Of a DNA stretch of 64,000 nt, positions 43,521-51,426 are shown piece by piece. Within the stretch, counting starts at the first letter, position 1, and each line of letters opens with the position of its first letter. The stretch comes from DASRHT01 sp035293765 (GTDB lineage: Bacteria; Chloroflexota; Ktedonobacteria; Ktedonobacterales; Ktedonobacteraceae). The stretch lies in the NCBI GenBank assembly GCA_035293765.1, contig DATGMF010000091.1:62001-126000 (forward strand), written 5' to 3'. The notes under the pieces are model-generated. The model was not told where the DNA came from. It saw only the letters and a list, made by a program, of their open reading frames with translations, and ran no database searches. Position numbers and translations under genes: made by a program.

Positions 43521-44183
43521 ATGAGATATCTACTCAGCCCTTTCAATTATGATCTGACCGACTCTGGTAGTATTCCAAATCTGCTATTGCAGCACCTCTA
43601 CCTGGTTGGCATCACCATGCTGATCTCGCTGATTATCGCTATTCCCCTGGGAATATTCGCAGCGCGCTATCGCCGCTTTTATCTACCCATTATTACGGTT
43701 GCTGGTCTGCTCTATACGATTCCAGGTATTGCCCTTATTGGCGTGCTTATTACCGTTCCCTGGCTGGGGCTGAGTCCTGCGACCGTGATTATTCCGCTGG
43801 TCATCTATACGCAGTTGGTGCTGATCCGTAATACCGTCGCGGCTATACATAGTATCGATCCCTTGCTGCTGGAAGTGGGACGGGCAATGGGTATGAGTTC
43901 CTGGCAATTGCTAGGGCGTGTCACTCTGCCGCTGGCGATGCCGGTCATAGTCGCCGGTATTCGTATCGCGGTCGTCACCACGGTTGGCATCGCTTCGTTG
44001 GCCTCGCTGGCCGGACAGGGAGGGTTGGGCGATCTCATCTTCAAAAATATTACCAATGGTGATAATGATGCTGTGGTTGCCGGAGCGATCTTGATGGGGC
44101 TCTTCGCGATTGTTGCGGACCTGCTCCTGTTGGGAGTGCAGATGATGCTCAATCGAGGACGCGGTGCGATCTCGCTGGCGTAA
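43521..44183 (+). CDS. Osmolyte ABC importer permease 1 (OpuCB-like)
   Basis: 220 residues, five to six helices. The BPD_transp_1 EAA loop reads EVGRAMGMSSWQLLGRVTLPLAMP, the contact site for the ATPase, and GIASLASLAGQGGLGDLIF is typical of the OpuCB/YehY group. GGGG precedes ATG 43521. Confidence 0.9.
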   Translation: MRYLLSPFNYDLTDSGSIPNLLLQHLYLVGITMLISLIIAIPLGIFAARYRRFYLPIITVAGLLYTIPGIALIGVLITVPWLGLSPATVIIPLVIYTQLVLIRNTVAAIHSIDPLLLEVGRAMGMSSWQLLGRVTLPLAMPVIVAGIRIAVVTTVGIASLASLAGQGGLGDLIFKNITNGDNDAVVAGAILMGLFAIVADLLLLGVQMMLNRGRGAISLA

Positions 44184-44204
44184 CGAGAAAGAGAGGTGTA
44201 TACG

Positions 44205-44873
44205 ATGCTGAACGACGTATTACAGTTTATCGCCGATCCACGCAATGACTTTACAGGGCATACGATTGAGTATCTCCAGATTTGCGGCCTCTCTATCGTT
44301 GTGGCTATGGTGATCGGCGTCGTGCTTGGCATAGCTGTCTCGCGCAACGCGCTGCTGGCGTTTATTGCCGTAAATCTGAGCGGCCTGATGCGAGCGATTC
44401 CCGTGATCGCGTTTCTGATTGCGGCACTGCCCTATCTCGGCATCGGCTTTGTTCCCACCATCGTGGCGCTGATCGTACTTGGAATCCCGCCGATATTGCT
44501 GAATACCTATACCGGCATCCGTGGTATAGATGCGGCAACTATCGATGCTGCCAGAGGGATGGGAATGACCACATGGCAGATTATCATGCGCATTCAGGCT
44601 CCCCTTGTCCTGCCGATAGTGGCAGCCGGCGTTCGTACTGCTGCGGTGCAGATCGTGGCGACGGCAACCCTGGCGGCTATTATCGGCGCGGGTGGCTATG
44701 GTGCATACATTATTGATGGGCTCTTCAAGCTCAACAATACAGAAATTCTTGCAGGCGCAATTCCTGTTGCGGTGCTGGCATTAGTGGTCGAGGTGTTTAT
44801 GAGCTGGCTACAACGTGCTATCACTCCTGCCGGTCTGCGTGCGCGGGAGCTAGTAGAGGCGGCTGCTACCTAG
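44205..44873 (+). CDS. Osmolyte ABC importer permease 2 (OpuCD-like)
   Basis: 222 residues from ATG 44205 with GAGAGGT 7 nt upstream (in-frame GTG 44196 overlaps that site). EAA loop DAARGMGMTTWQIIMRIQAPLVLP and the C-terminal IIGAGGYGAYIIDGL match the same permease family; pairs with the first permease to form the channel. Confidence 0.9.
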   Translation: MLNDVLQFIADPRNDFTGHTIEYLQICGLSIVVAMVIGVVLGIAVSRNALLAFIAVNLSGLMRAIPVIAFLIAALPYLGIGFVPTIVALIVLGIPPILLNTYTGIRGIDAATIDAARGMGMTTWQIIMRIQAPLVLPIVAAGVRTAAVQIVATATLAAIIGAGGYGAYIIDGLFKLNNTEILAGAIPVAVLALVVEVFMSWLQRAITPAGLRARELVEAAAT

Positions 44874-44920
44874 CGCCTCGGTTCCGTCAATTTCCCGACG
44901 TACATCATTAGGAGGATCAA

Positions 44921-45859
44921 ATGACCATACGTACGCGCTCATTACAGGCGAAATTGTTCGCTCTATGTTTATTCATTCCGCTGCTCATCCTGGCCTCTTG
45001 TGGCAGTACTCCGGCAGGCTCGGGCGGTTCAAAAGGAACAATTACCGTCGGCAGTAAGCTGGACAGAGAGTCGCAGTTGATCGCAAAAATGTATACCCTG
45101 CTGTTGCAGAAAGCGGGCTATACGGTGAACGAGAAACCTGCTCTGGGGAACAGCGTCTTTATTCTCAACGCCATCAAGAGCAACGCCATTGATCTCTATC
45201 CTGAGTTTACCACGACAGGGCTCAATGCATTAAATATCCCTTCGAGCTACGATCCGCAGAAAGATTACCAGGCAGTTAAGGATGGCTTTAATAAGCAGTT
45301 CAAGATCACCTGGCTAGATCCGGCGCCGCTCAATGATGGCTATGCGATCTGTACCTCGAAGGATGAAGCGCAGCGTCTCGGCATTACCACAATCTCCCAG
45401 TTGGCTCCCCAGGTAGCGAACCTGACGCTTGCATCTCCCAGCGATGGCGTAGCGTTTATCGACGGGCTGAAGAAAACCTACAACTTTGATACAAAGAGCT
45501 TTAAACAGACGGAAACCATTGACTACGCTCTTGGCTTTACGGCTGTATCGAGTGGTAAGGCTCAGGTAAACGTCTGCTATACAACCGATGGCACAGTGGC
45601 GCAGAAGAATTTTATCTTTCTGCAAGACGATAAAAATGGTTTCCCGGCCTTTAACCCGGCCCCCATCGTTCGTAACGAGGTGCTGGCAAAATATCCCGAC
45701 ATTGCAACTATTCTGAATCCGCTTGCTCCTAAACTCACAACCGATGTCAGTATTCAGTTGCAAAAGGAAGTCGCGGATAAAAACAGTACGGGCATGCCAG
45801 TCTCGCAAGCGATAACGCAGGTGGCGACGAATTTCCTGAAGAGCCAGGGGCTCTATTGA
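44921..45859 (+). CDS. Osmolyte-binding lipoprotein (OpuCC/OsmX-like)
   Basis: 312 residues. Lipobox LILASCGS anchors it outside the membrane. OpuAC-type substrate-binding domain: TVGSKLDRESQLIAKMY at the start, DLYPEFTTTGL in the ligand cleft, and NVCYTTDGTVAQ later. Delivers betaine/choline-like compounds to the two permeases. AGGAGGATC precedes ATG 44921; last gene of the operon. Confidence 0.92.
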   Translation: MTIRTRSLQAKLFALCLFIPLLILASCGSTPAGSGGSKGTITVGSKLDRESQLIAKMYTLLLQKAGYTVNEKPALGNSVFILNAIKSNAIDLYPEFTTTGLNALNIPSSYDPQKDYQAVKDGFNKQFKITWLDPAPLNDGYAICTSKDEAQRLGITTISQLAPQVANLTLASPSDGVAFIDGLKKTYNFDTKSFKQTETIDYALGFTAVSSGKAQVNVCYTTDGTVAQKNFIFLQDDKNGFPAFNPAPIVRNEVLAKYPDIATILNPLAPKLTTDVSIQLQKEVADKNSTGMPVSQAITQVATNFLKSQGLY

Positions 45860-45897
45860 TCTTCAACACCTCTTGTAAAGCTGCTTAAATAGCATCT

Positions 45898-45948
45898 AAA
45901 GAGGATATGCCTTTGGGTGATGCAGCAACCCAAAAGTATATCCTCTTT
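45898..45948. terminator. Hairpin terminator of the importer operon
   Basis: AAAGAGGATAT (45898-45908) pairs with ATATCCTCTTT (45938-45948) and the stem continues inwards through CTTTGGGT / ACCCAAAAG. Confidence 0.8.
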
Positions 45949-45988
45949 GAATACTGTCCTGTGTTTTTATGCGGCCACAGGTTTGTGT

Positions 45989-46043
45989 GCAAACAAACTT
46001 GACAATAATCACTTCTATCGTTTATACTGTTTACGCAAACAAA
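45989..46043 (+). promoter_or_regulatory. Promoter bracketed by direct repeats
   Basis: TTGACA (45999-46004), 18-nt spacer, TATACT (46023-46028). Exact direct repeats GCAAACAAA (45989-45997 and 46035-46043) flank it, 46 bp apart start to start. It would drive the small peptide gene at 46284 through a ~250-nt leader containing a second inverted repeat, ACTTATCTAA / TTAGATAAGT (46178-46203). Confidence 0.65.
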
Positions 46044-46283
46044 ATATCTTGTTTTGCATAAGATAGCAGGAAAGACTTCAAAAAAAGCAAAAAGTAGCAA
46101 ATCCTCCATTCTATTGATCAACTTCAGGCGTACTCTATGATGCGATGGAAAAGGAGGTGCGCAGCAAAATAGGGCATACTTATCTAAAAATACTTAGATA
46201 AGTATTTTGTCATACTGCGTACTTTGTGACTTACAGATGGAAGACGAAGAAGGCTTTTCGTCTTGATTAAGGAGGTATTTACC

Positions 46284-46499
46284 ATGGCATTTCAGTGGGC
46301 ACAGTTATCACTACGCGTCAAACAGGCAATGGTTGTAGTGCTTCTGGTAGCGGCTCTATGTCTGGCATGGGGGATAGCACAGGTATCTGTAGCTCAGACT
46401 CATATGCATCATACGGCAATTCCTTCGCATACGCAGATAGCAGACAACGGAGGGGGAAGTGTGGCAGATAGCGGCGGGGGAAATGTAGCTTTCAAATAA
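46284..46499 (+). CDS. Small exported peptide, Gly-rich tail
   Basis: 71 residues from ATG 46284, with a strong GGAGG 8 nt upstream. One hydrophobic segment (about 15-33, MVVVLLVAALCLAWGIA) ending near VSVAQ, a possible signal-peptidase site; the remaining ~35 residues are His/Thr-rich then GGGS/GGGN-rich. No family recognised. Its own promoter, long leader and strong terminator say it is a single-gene unit. Confidence 0.6.
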   Translation: MAFQWAQLSLRVKQAMVVVLLVAALCLAWGIAQVSVAQTHMHHTAIPSHTQIADNGGGSVADSGGGNVAFK

Positions 46500-46552
46500 A
46501 TTGAGAAGCTACTATTTGTGAAACGCCCGACATGCAGCAAATACCGAAGGGG

Positions 46553-46598
46553 TGAGAGCATGGAGGAGACATTCGCTCCCATGCTCTCATTATTTTTT
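46553..46598 (+). terminator. Rho-independent terminator
   Basis: TGAGAGCATGG (46553-46563) / CCATGCTCTCA (46579-46589), followed by TTATTTTTT. Confidence 0.92.
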
Positions 46599-47802
46599 AT
46601 GTCAAGGCTTTCTCCATCGAGCGGGCATCATGGCCCCGTAAATGCTCGCGTATAGCCAGGGCAGCAGCCGCGCCTTCGCCTGCCGCGCTCACCAGTTGTT
46701 TGGTACTGCCGGCGCGCACATCGCCCGCCGCGAAAATGCCTTCCGTGCTGGTCTGGAAATCAATGCCAGTCATAATAAAGCCCTGTTTATCGACTTTGAC
46801 CACATCAGTGAATGGTCGGCTATTGGGTGAAAGTCCAACAAAGACAAAGGCTCCGGGAACATTCAGCGTTTGAACTGCGCCGGTTTGTGAGTTTCTGGTG
46901 ACAAGTGTGGTCAGGTGATTGCGTTCGCCCTTGAACTCGATAACCTCAGTATGAAAGCGCACCTCGATTTCAGGAGAGGTCATGGCTTTTTCAGCGACAA
47001 TCTTATTGGCTTTGAGTTCTGAGCCGCGTGCGAGGATCGTCACCTTAGGGCTAAAACGAGTGAGGAAGGCAGCTTCCTCCACTGCGCTATTGCCACCACC
47101 GATAACGGCTACCTCTCGGCCTTTGTAGAAGGGGCCGTCGCAGGTTGCGCAGAAATGCACGCCTGCGCCGATGAATTCGCTCTCGCCGGGTACGTCCAGG
47201 CGTTTATACGTTGAGCCAGTAGCCAGCAACACTGCGTTACTGCGATATTTATGTCCCGCTTCGGTCTCGACAAAGTGGGCATCGAGATCATTGCCCACCC
47301 GCGTCACATTCTGCGCAGAAAGCAGTTCTACACCAAAACGCTTGGCCTGTTCAATAATGCGTTCCGCGAACTCTGCTCCGGTAACGCCTTCTGGAAAGCC
47401 TGGATAATTGTCAAGCCGTTCGGTAATGCCGGATTGTCCCCCGAGGCCGCCGCGCTCAATGACCAGAACATCGAAGCCATCGCGGGCGGCATAGATGGCT
47501 GCTGTAAGCGCGGTGGGGCCGCCGCCTACGGTGATCAAGTCGTAAAACTCGCACTTCGCTCTGGTATCCAGCCCCAATTTTGTCGCCAGCTCTGCATTGG
47601 ATGGTTCGATCAAGATGGAGCCATCATCAAAAACAATCGTGGGAATGGTCATGCCGCCATTCTGGAGCTTCTGGACGTAAGCCTGCCCATCTGTATCTTC
47701 TTCGATATTGATAAAATCGTAGTGGACGCGTTGCTCTCCCAGAAACTTCTTGCTGCGCTTGCAATCACTGCACCAATCGGTCCCATAAAGTTTGATTGTC
47801 AT
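46597..47802 (-). CDS. Glutaredoxin-thioredoxin reductase fusion
   Basis: 401 residues. Residues 1-80 are a glutaredoxin-like domain with CSDC (Cys11, Cys14) and the cis-Pro motif MTIPTIVF. Residues about 87-395 are a low-molecular-weight thioredoxin reductase: FAD motif GGGPTALTAAIYAARDG, redox pair in FCATCDGPF, NAD(P)H motif GGGNSAVEEAAFL and C-terminal FAAGDVRAGSTKQ. The reductase could pass electrons straight to its own tethered glutaredoxin (inference). Last codons overlap the T-run of the opposite terminator. Confidence 0.93.
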   Translation of the reverse strand: MTIKLYGTDWCSDCKRSKKFLGEQRVHYDFINIEEDTDGQAYVQKLQNGGMTIPTIVFDDGSILIEPSNAELATKLGLDTRAKCEFYDLITVGGGPTALTAAIYAARDGFDVLVIERGGLGGQSGITERLDNYPGFPEGVTGAEFAERIIEQAKRFGVELLSAQNVTRVGNDLDAHFVETEAGHKYRSNAVLLATGSTYKRLDVPGESEFIGAGVHFCATCDGPFYKGREVAVIGGGNSAVEEAAFLTRFSPKVTILARGSELKANKIVAEKAMTSPEIEVRFHTEVIEFKGERNHLTTLVTRNSQTGAVQTLNVPGAFVFVGLSPNSRPFTDVVKVDKQGFIMTGIDFQTSTEGIFAAGDVRAGSTKQLVSAAGEGAAAALAIREHLRGHDARSMEKALT

Positions 47803-47828
47803 ACGCCTGCATCCTTTTGCTCAAAAAC

Positions 47829-48776
47829 TCAGGAATTGCTGAACTCCATAAGCGCCTGTCGAGCCTCTTCTGTCTCCTTTGCCAGCCCGATTTTAAGCAG
47901 CAGCTCCTGTAATTGTGCTGGCTCGATAGCCTTGCCTGCCTGTTCTTTCGCCAGCTCGCTCAATTCAGGGAAGCGCCCTTGAATAACCCCCTCAACGATT
48001 GACACCAGTGCCTGCCGCTGCCTCTGACGTTCCTGTTCCACTCCTTGCTGCAACCCTTGCTGCAACCCTTGCTGTAACCCTTGCTGCATGCCTCTCTGCA
48101 TGCCCTTTTCTAAGCCCTCTTGGATGATTTCCTGATAGACCCAGGATTCCTCCAGGATATCTTTATGCATCGCAAACCTGCCTTTCAACCACACTTGATC
48201 ATGACCCTCTTTAAAAACCAGTCCCGCCAGGATCTCGCCCCAGGTCAACAGATGGAACTGCTCGGCGGCAACGATATGCTCGATCATCTCTTCGATGACC
48301 TCGTGCCGTGCTCCATCTCGGGTAAGCGGCAGCAACGGCAGCAATCCCACCAGTCCTGTTTGCAAGATCTCTTCTGCGGCCACTTCCCACACTTTGACGA
48401 CGAGAAACGTGAAGGTGAGTACCGTTTGTCCGTTTGGCAGTTGCCATTCCAGGGGCGATTCGGCCACCGCAGGTCCTTTGCGCAAATATAGCACGCAGGA
48501 TAAGACCGGTCGCTGGTACTGCCTGACCGCAAGGACATTATACTCCAGCAGACGCAAGGCCATCGAGGTGTCATCGCGGCTCTGCAATTCGAGATGCAGC
48601 AGCATCTCCGCGTCATTGAGCAGTACCTGGAAGATCACATCGGCCTCGCGCGTTTTGTTTTTCAACTCTTGAGGTAGAAGCTGCACAAAGCGCGCATCTT
48701 TGAGCAGCCAGGAGACAAAATGTTGGGGGTGAGCGCTGATGAGTCGTTTCATCGTATCGTCCCACTGTTTCGCCAT
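47829..48776 (-). CDS. Rpn/YhgA-family PD-(D/E)XK nuclease-like protein
   Basis: 315 residues. N-terminal domain with READVIFQV ... LLHLELQSRDD, the Asp and Glu-x-Gln of the PD-(D/E)XK core seen in Rpn recombination-promoting nucleases and related transposase-like proteins. Residues about 225-250 are a Gln/Gly repeat, (QQGL)n, encoded by 12-bp tandem repeats (48043-48090). A C-terminal helical segment follows. Such genes are numerous in these genomes and often spread, but no mobile ends are visible here. Confidence 0.82.
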   Translation of the reverse strand: MAKQWDDTMKRLISAHPQHFVSWLLKDARFVQLLPQELKNKTREADVIFQVLLNDAEMLLHLELQSRDDTSMALRLLEYNVLAVRQYQRPVLSCVLYLRKGPAVAESPLEWQLPNGQTVLTFTFLVVKVWEVAAEEILQTGLVGLLPLLPLTRDGARHEVIEEMIEHIVAAEQFHLLTWGEILAGLVFKEGHDQVWLKGRFAMHKDILEESWVYQEIIQEGLEKGMQRGMQQGLQQGLQQGLQQGVEQERQRQRQALVSIVEGVIQGRFPELSELAKEQAGKAIEPAQLQELLLKIGLAKETEEARQALMEFSNS

Positions 48777-49002
48777 GTTGCCTATTCATCCCTTCCCACA
48801 GAACTTCCCTCGGAACCGACCTCGATCCCGACTTTCTCAGTGTAACACAGTGCAGCACATATTTCTAGAGTTTTTATTTATTATTCGCTTTGCAGTTAAA
48901 AATATGTAATCCAAATCATTTGCGACTTGACGGAACGCTCCCCTCATGCTACCCTGCATTCAGTGAATAACCTCTTATGTAGCTGAAGAGAGGAGCCTGC
49001 AC

Positions 49003-49836
49003 ATGCATGTAAAAATAGCTGTTGTTCAACTCAACACGCGTGATCATCCCGACGAGAATATGGCCGCGGTTGAACAAGCTCTGGACCGGGCAGCCGCGAT
49101 GGGCGCGCAATTCGTCTCCTTACCGGAATATTGGACCTATCTTGGGCCTTATGCGGGCTTTGATGGCGCGGCGCAAACGCTCTCGGGTCCCGCAATTGAA
49201 TTGTTACAGGCGAAAGCTCGTAAGCATAAAGTGATTGTGCATGGTGGTAGCATTGTCGAGCCTCACCCCCAGCAGGTGGGCAAGTTCCAGAATACATCAG
49301 TGTTGATCAATCGCGATGGCGACATTGTGGCGGTTTATCGTAAGATCCACCTCTTTGATGTCGTACTTTCCAATGGTGAAAAGCACCTTGAATCGGAACG
49401 TATTGTCCCTGGAGATGCAGTGGTGACAGCCGAGGTTGACGGTATTACTTTTGGCCTCTCCGTTTGCTATGATCTCCGTTTCCCCGAATTATACCGCTCG
49501 CTGGCTTTACAGGGGGCGCAGATCTTGCTGGTTCCCGCCGGCTTCACGCTGCATACCGGGCGCGATCACTGGGAGGTGCTGCTGCGCGCCCGCGCTATCG
49601 AGAATCTGTGCTATGTGGTTGCTTCTGCCCAGGTTGGAACCTATCCACCAGGCCGGCAATGTTTTGGGCGCTCGATGGTGATTGATCCCTGGGGGCTGGT
49701 ATTGGCGCAGGCGCAGGATCTGCCAACGGTGATTATGACGGAGATCGACCTGGAGCAGATTGATCGCGTGAGAGCTCAGATTCCTTCTCTGGAACATCGC
49801 AGGCCATTCATTGCAGATGGCCTGAGCGGAAGCTAG
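49003..49836 (+). CDS. Carbon-nitrogen hydrolase (nitrilase superfamily)
   Basis: 277 residues. The Glu-Lys-Cys triad is complete: Glu42 (LPEYW), Lys114 (YRKIHLFD) and Cys155 (LSVCYDLRFPELYR). The motif context matches omega-amidase / Nit1-type amidases acting on deaminated glutamine or glutathione. Followed 101 bp later by a glutamine-synthetase-like gene, so the two may handle the same nitrogen compound. GAGAGGAG precedes the ATG. Confidence 0.9.
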   Translation: MHVKIAVVQLNTRDHPDENMAAVEQALDRAAAMGAQFVSLPEYWTYLGPYAGFDGAAQTLSGPAIELLQAKARKHKVIVHGGSIVEPHPQQVGKFQNTSVLINRDGDIVAVYRKIHLFDVVLSNGEKHLESERIVPGDAVVTAEVDGITFGLSVCYDLRFPELYRSLALQGAQILLVPAGFTLHTGRDHWEVLLRARAIENLCYVVASAQVGTYPPGRQCFGRSMVIDPWGLVLAQAQDLPTVIMTEIDLEQIDRVRAQIPSLEHRRPFIADGLSGS

Positions 49837-49937
49837 CCGCGACAGCGGCGTTGGCCATCTGGATAGCAGACCGCTGGCGTATCGCTCCTAATGACGACGC
49901 TATATATATTTTCCAATCGAGAAAGGATTGTCGTTTT

Positions 49938-51323
49938 ATGAATCTCGCCGCTGTGAAACGTCTCATCGATGAGGGGAACGTGGAATATATCAAAATCGGA
50001 GCTCCTGATATGGAGGGAGTCTATCGGGGGAAGCGCGTGGCGGCGCGCTTTTTCCAGGATTCGCTCTCCGATGGTTTTGCCCAGTGTGATGTCCTCTTTG
50101 GCTGGGACATTGCGGAAAATGTGCTGCCCAACCTGAAAATTAGCAACTGGGAGCGCGGCTTTGCTGACTTTGTGATGAAGCCCGATCTGTCAACCTTCGC
50201 ACTTGTACCCTGGGAAAGTCGTGTTGCCTCCTGCATTTGCGATCTATGGACCGAGCAGGGCGAGTCGATCAGCATTGCTCCACGTTCCCTTCTCAAGCAG
50301 CAAGTTGAGCGCGCTCGTTCGCTTGGCTATGAACCGATGGCGGCGGCTGAACTGGAACTCCGCCTCTTCCGTGAAAACCAGGTCTCGCTGCGTGACAAAG
50401 ATTTTGGTCCCAATCTAACTCCTCTCAATCCCGGTATGAACTGCTATGCGATCAGCCAGGCCAGCGCGGACGAACACCTGGTTGGTCAGATTGCTCGTAT
50501 GATGCGCGACTATGGGGTGGAGCTTGAGGGCTATAATCGCGAGCACGGACCGGGGATGTATGAGTTGAACATCCACTATGCCGATGCCCTTGCAGCCGCT
50601 GATAGTACGATGCTTTTCAAAACGGGTGTGAAGGAAATCTGTTACCAACTGGGCTTTGCCGCGACCTTTATGGCAAAGTGGAACGATCAGGAGGATGGCA
50701 GCAGCGGGCATTCGCATATGAGCCTGTGGGATCGCAATCGGGAACATAATGTGTTTTGGGACGAAAATGACCCGTTCCATATGTCGGCAACCATGCGTCA
50801 CTTTCTGGCGGGCGTGCTGGAGAAAATGCCGGATCTGATGGCCCTGTATGCTCCCGTCATCAATTCTTACAAACGGTATATTGAGGGAACATGGGCTCCG
50901 CTCAATACCACCTGGGGCATGGACAACCGCACTTGCGCTATTCGCGTTATTAACAACGGGCGGCGGTCTGTCCGCATCGAGAATCGCGTGCCAGGAGCTG
51001 ATGCCAATTTCTATCTTGTCTTCACGGCTATGCTAGCCAGTGGCCTGTATGGGATCGAGCGCAAGCTAGAGTTGCCTCCACGATTGGATGGCAATGCTTA
51101 CAATGCCGCGACCATCGCCCAGGCAATCGAATCAGGCAATGTTCATTCGCTTGCCCGCAACCTCACGGCAGCGGCGGATATTCTGGAGCGCAGCGAATTC
51201 GCCCGCGAATACCTCGGGGCCGATTTCGTCGAACACTTTGTAGCTACCCGCCGCTGGGAAGTGCGTGAGTATGAGAAAGCGGTTACCAACTGGGAGCGTC
51301 GCCGCTACTTTGAACTGATCTAA
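49938..51323 (+). CDS. Glutamine synthetase-like ligase (possibly gamma-glutamylpolyamine synthetase)
   Basis: 461 residues from ATG 49938 (AAAGGA upstream). GS fold: AAELELRLF carries the first metal Glu pair, YNREHGPGMYELN the second, SGHSHMSLW the catalytic loop His, and NRTCAIRVINN plus RIENRVPGADANFY the ATP/Glu Arg residues. Alignment style is closer to PuuA/GlnA3-type ligases than to GlnA: no adenylylation Tyr motif is seen. May join glutamate to an amine. Element D lies immediately downstream. Confidence 0.88.
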   Translation: MNLAAVKRLIDEGNVEYIKIGAPDMEGVYRGKRVAARFFQDSLSDGFAQCDVLFGWDIAENVLPNLKISNWERGFADFVMKPDLSTFALVPWESRVASCICDLWTEQGESISIAPRSLLKQQVERARSLGYEPMAAAELELRLFRENQVSLRDKDFGPNLTPLNPGMNCYAISQASADEHLVGQIARMMRDYGVELEGYNREHGPGMYELNIHYADALAAADSTMLFKTGVKEICYQLGFAATFMAKWNDQEDGSSGHSHMSLWDRNREHNVFWDENDPFHMSATMRHFLAGVLEKMPDLMALYAPVINSYKRYIEGTWAPLNTTWGMDNRTCAIRVINNGRRSVRIENRVPGADANFYLVFTAMLASGLYGIERKLELPPRLDGNAYNAATIAQAIESGNVHSLARNLTAAADILERSEFAREYLGADFVEHFVATRRWEVREYEKAVTNWERRRYFELI

Positions 51324-51327
51324 CTTC

Positions 51328-51426
51328 TTTCAGTACCCCTCAAGCGGGTCGAGAGCCATGAGCTCCCGCCGCTTTCCCTGAGGAGGAGTATAGGTACCGG
51401 ACGCGAAGATGTCAAGCGGAAATGTG
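51328..51426 (+). repeat. Dispersed promoter-hairpin element, copy D (best preserved promoter)
   Basis: TTTCAGTACCCCTCAAGCGG to GTCAAGCGGAAATGTG, starting 4 bp after the ligase stop and ending at the last base before the phospholipase stop codon. Minus-strand TTGACA (51410-51415), 17-nt spacer, TATACT (51387-51392) followed by a hairpin: CCTCA/TGAGG outside, GCGGG/CCCGC and AGC/GCT inside. It points antisense into the ligase gene. Confidence 0.92.

Noticed and set aside
45999..46004. TTGACA at 45999 as part of another dispersed element copy
   Set aside because: The conserved TTTCAG and GCGGGTCG parts and the hairpin after the -10 are missing; it is an ordinary promoter.
48043..48090. Short tandem repeats as a CRISPR-like array
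   Set aside because: They are in-frame 12-bp coding repeats without spacers, and no cas genes occur in the window.
47829..48776. Rpn-family gene as an active insertion sequence
   Set aside because: No terminal inverted repeats or target duplications flank it, and it has a normal chromosomal context.
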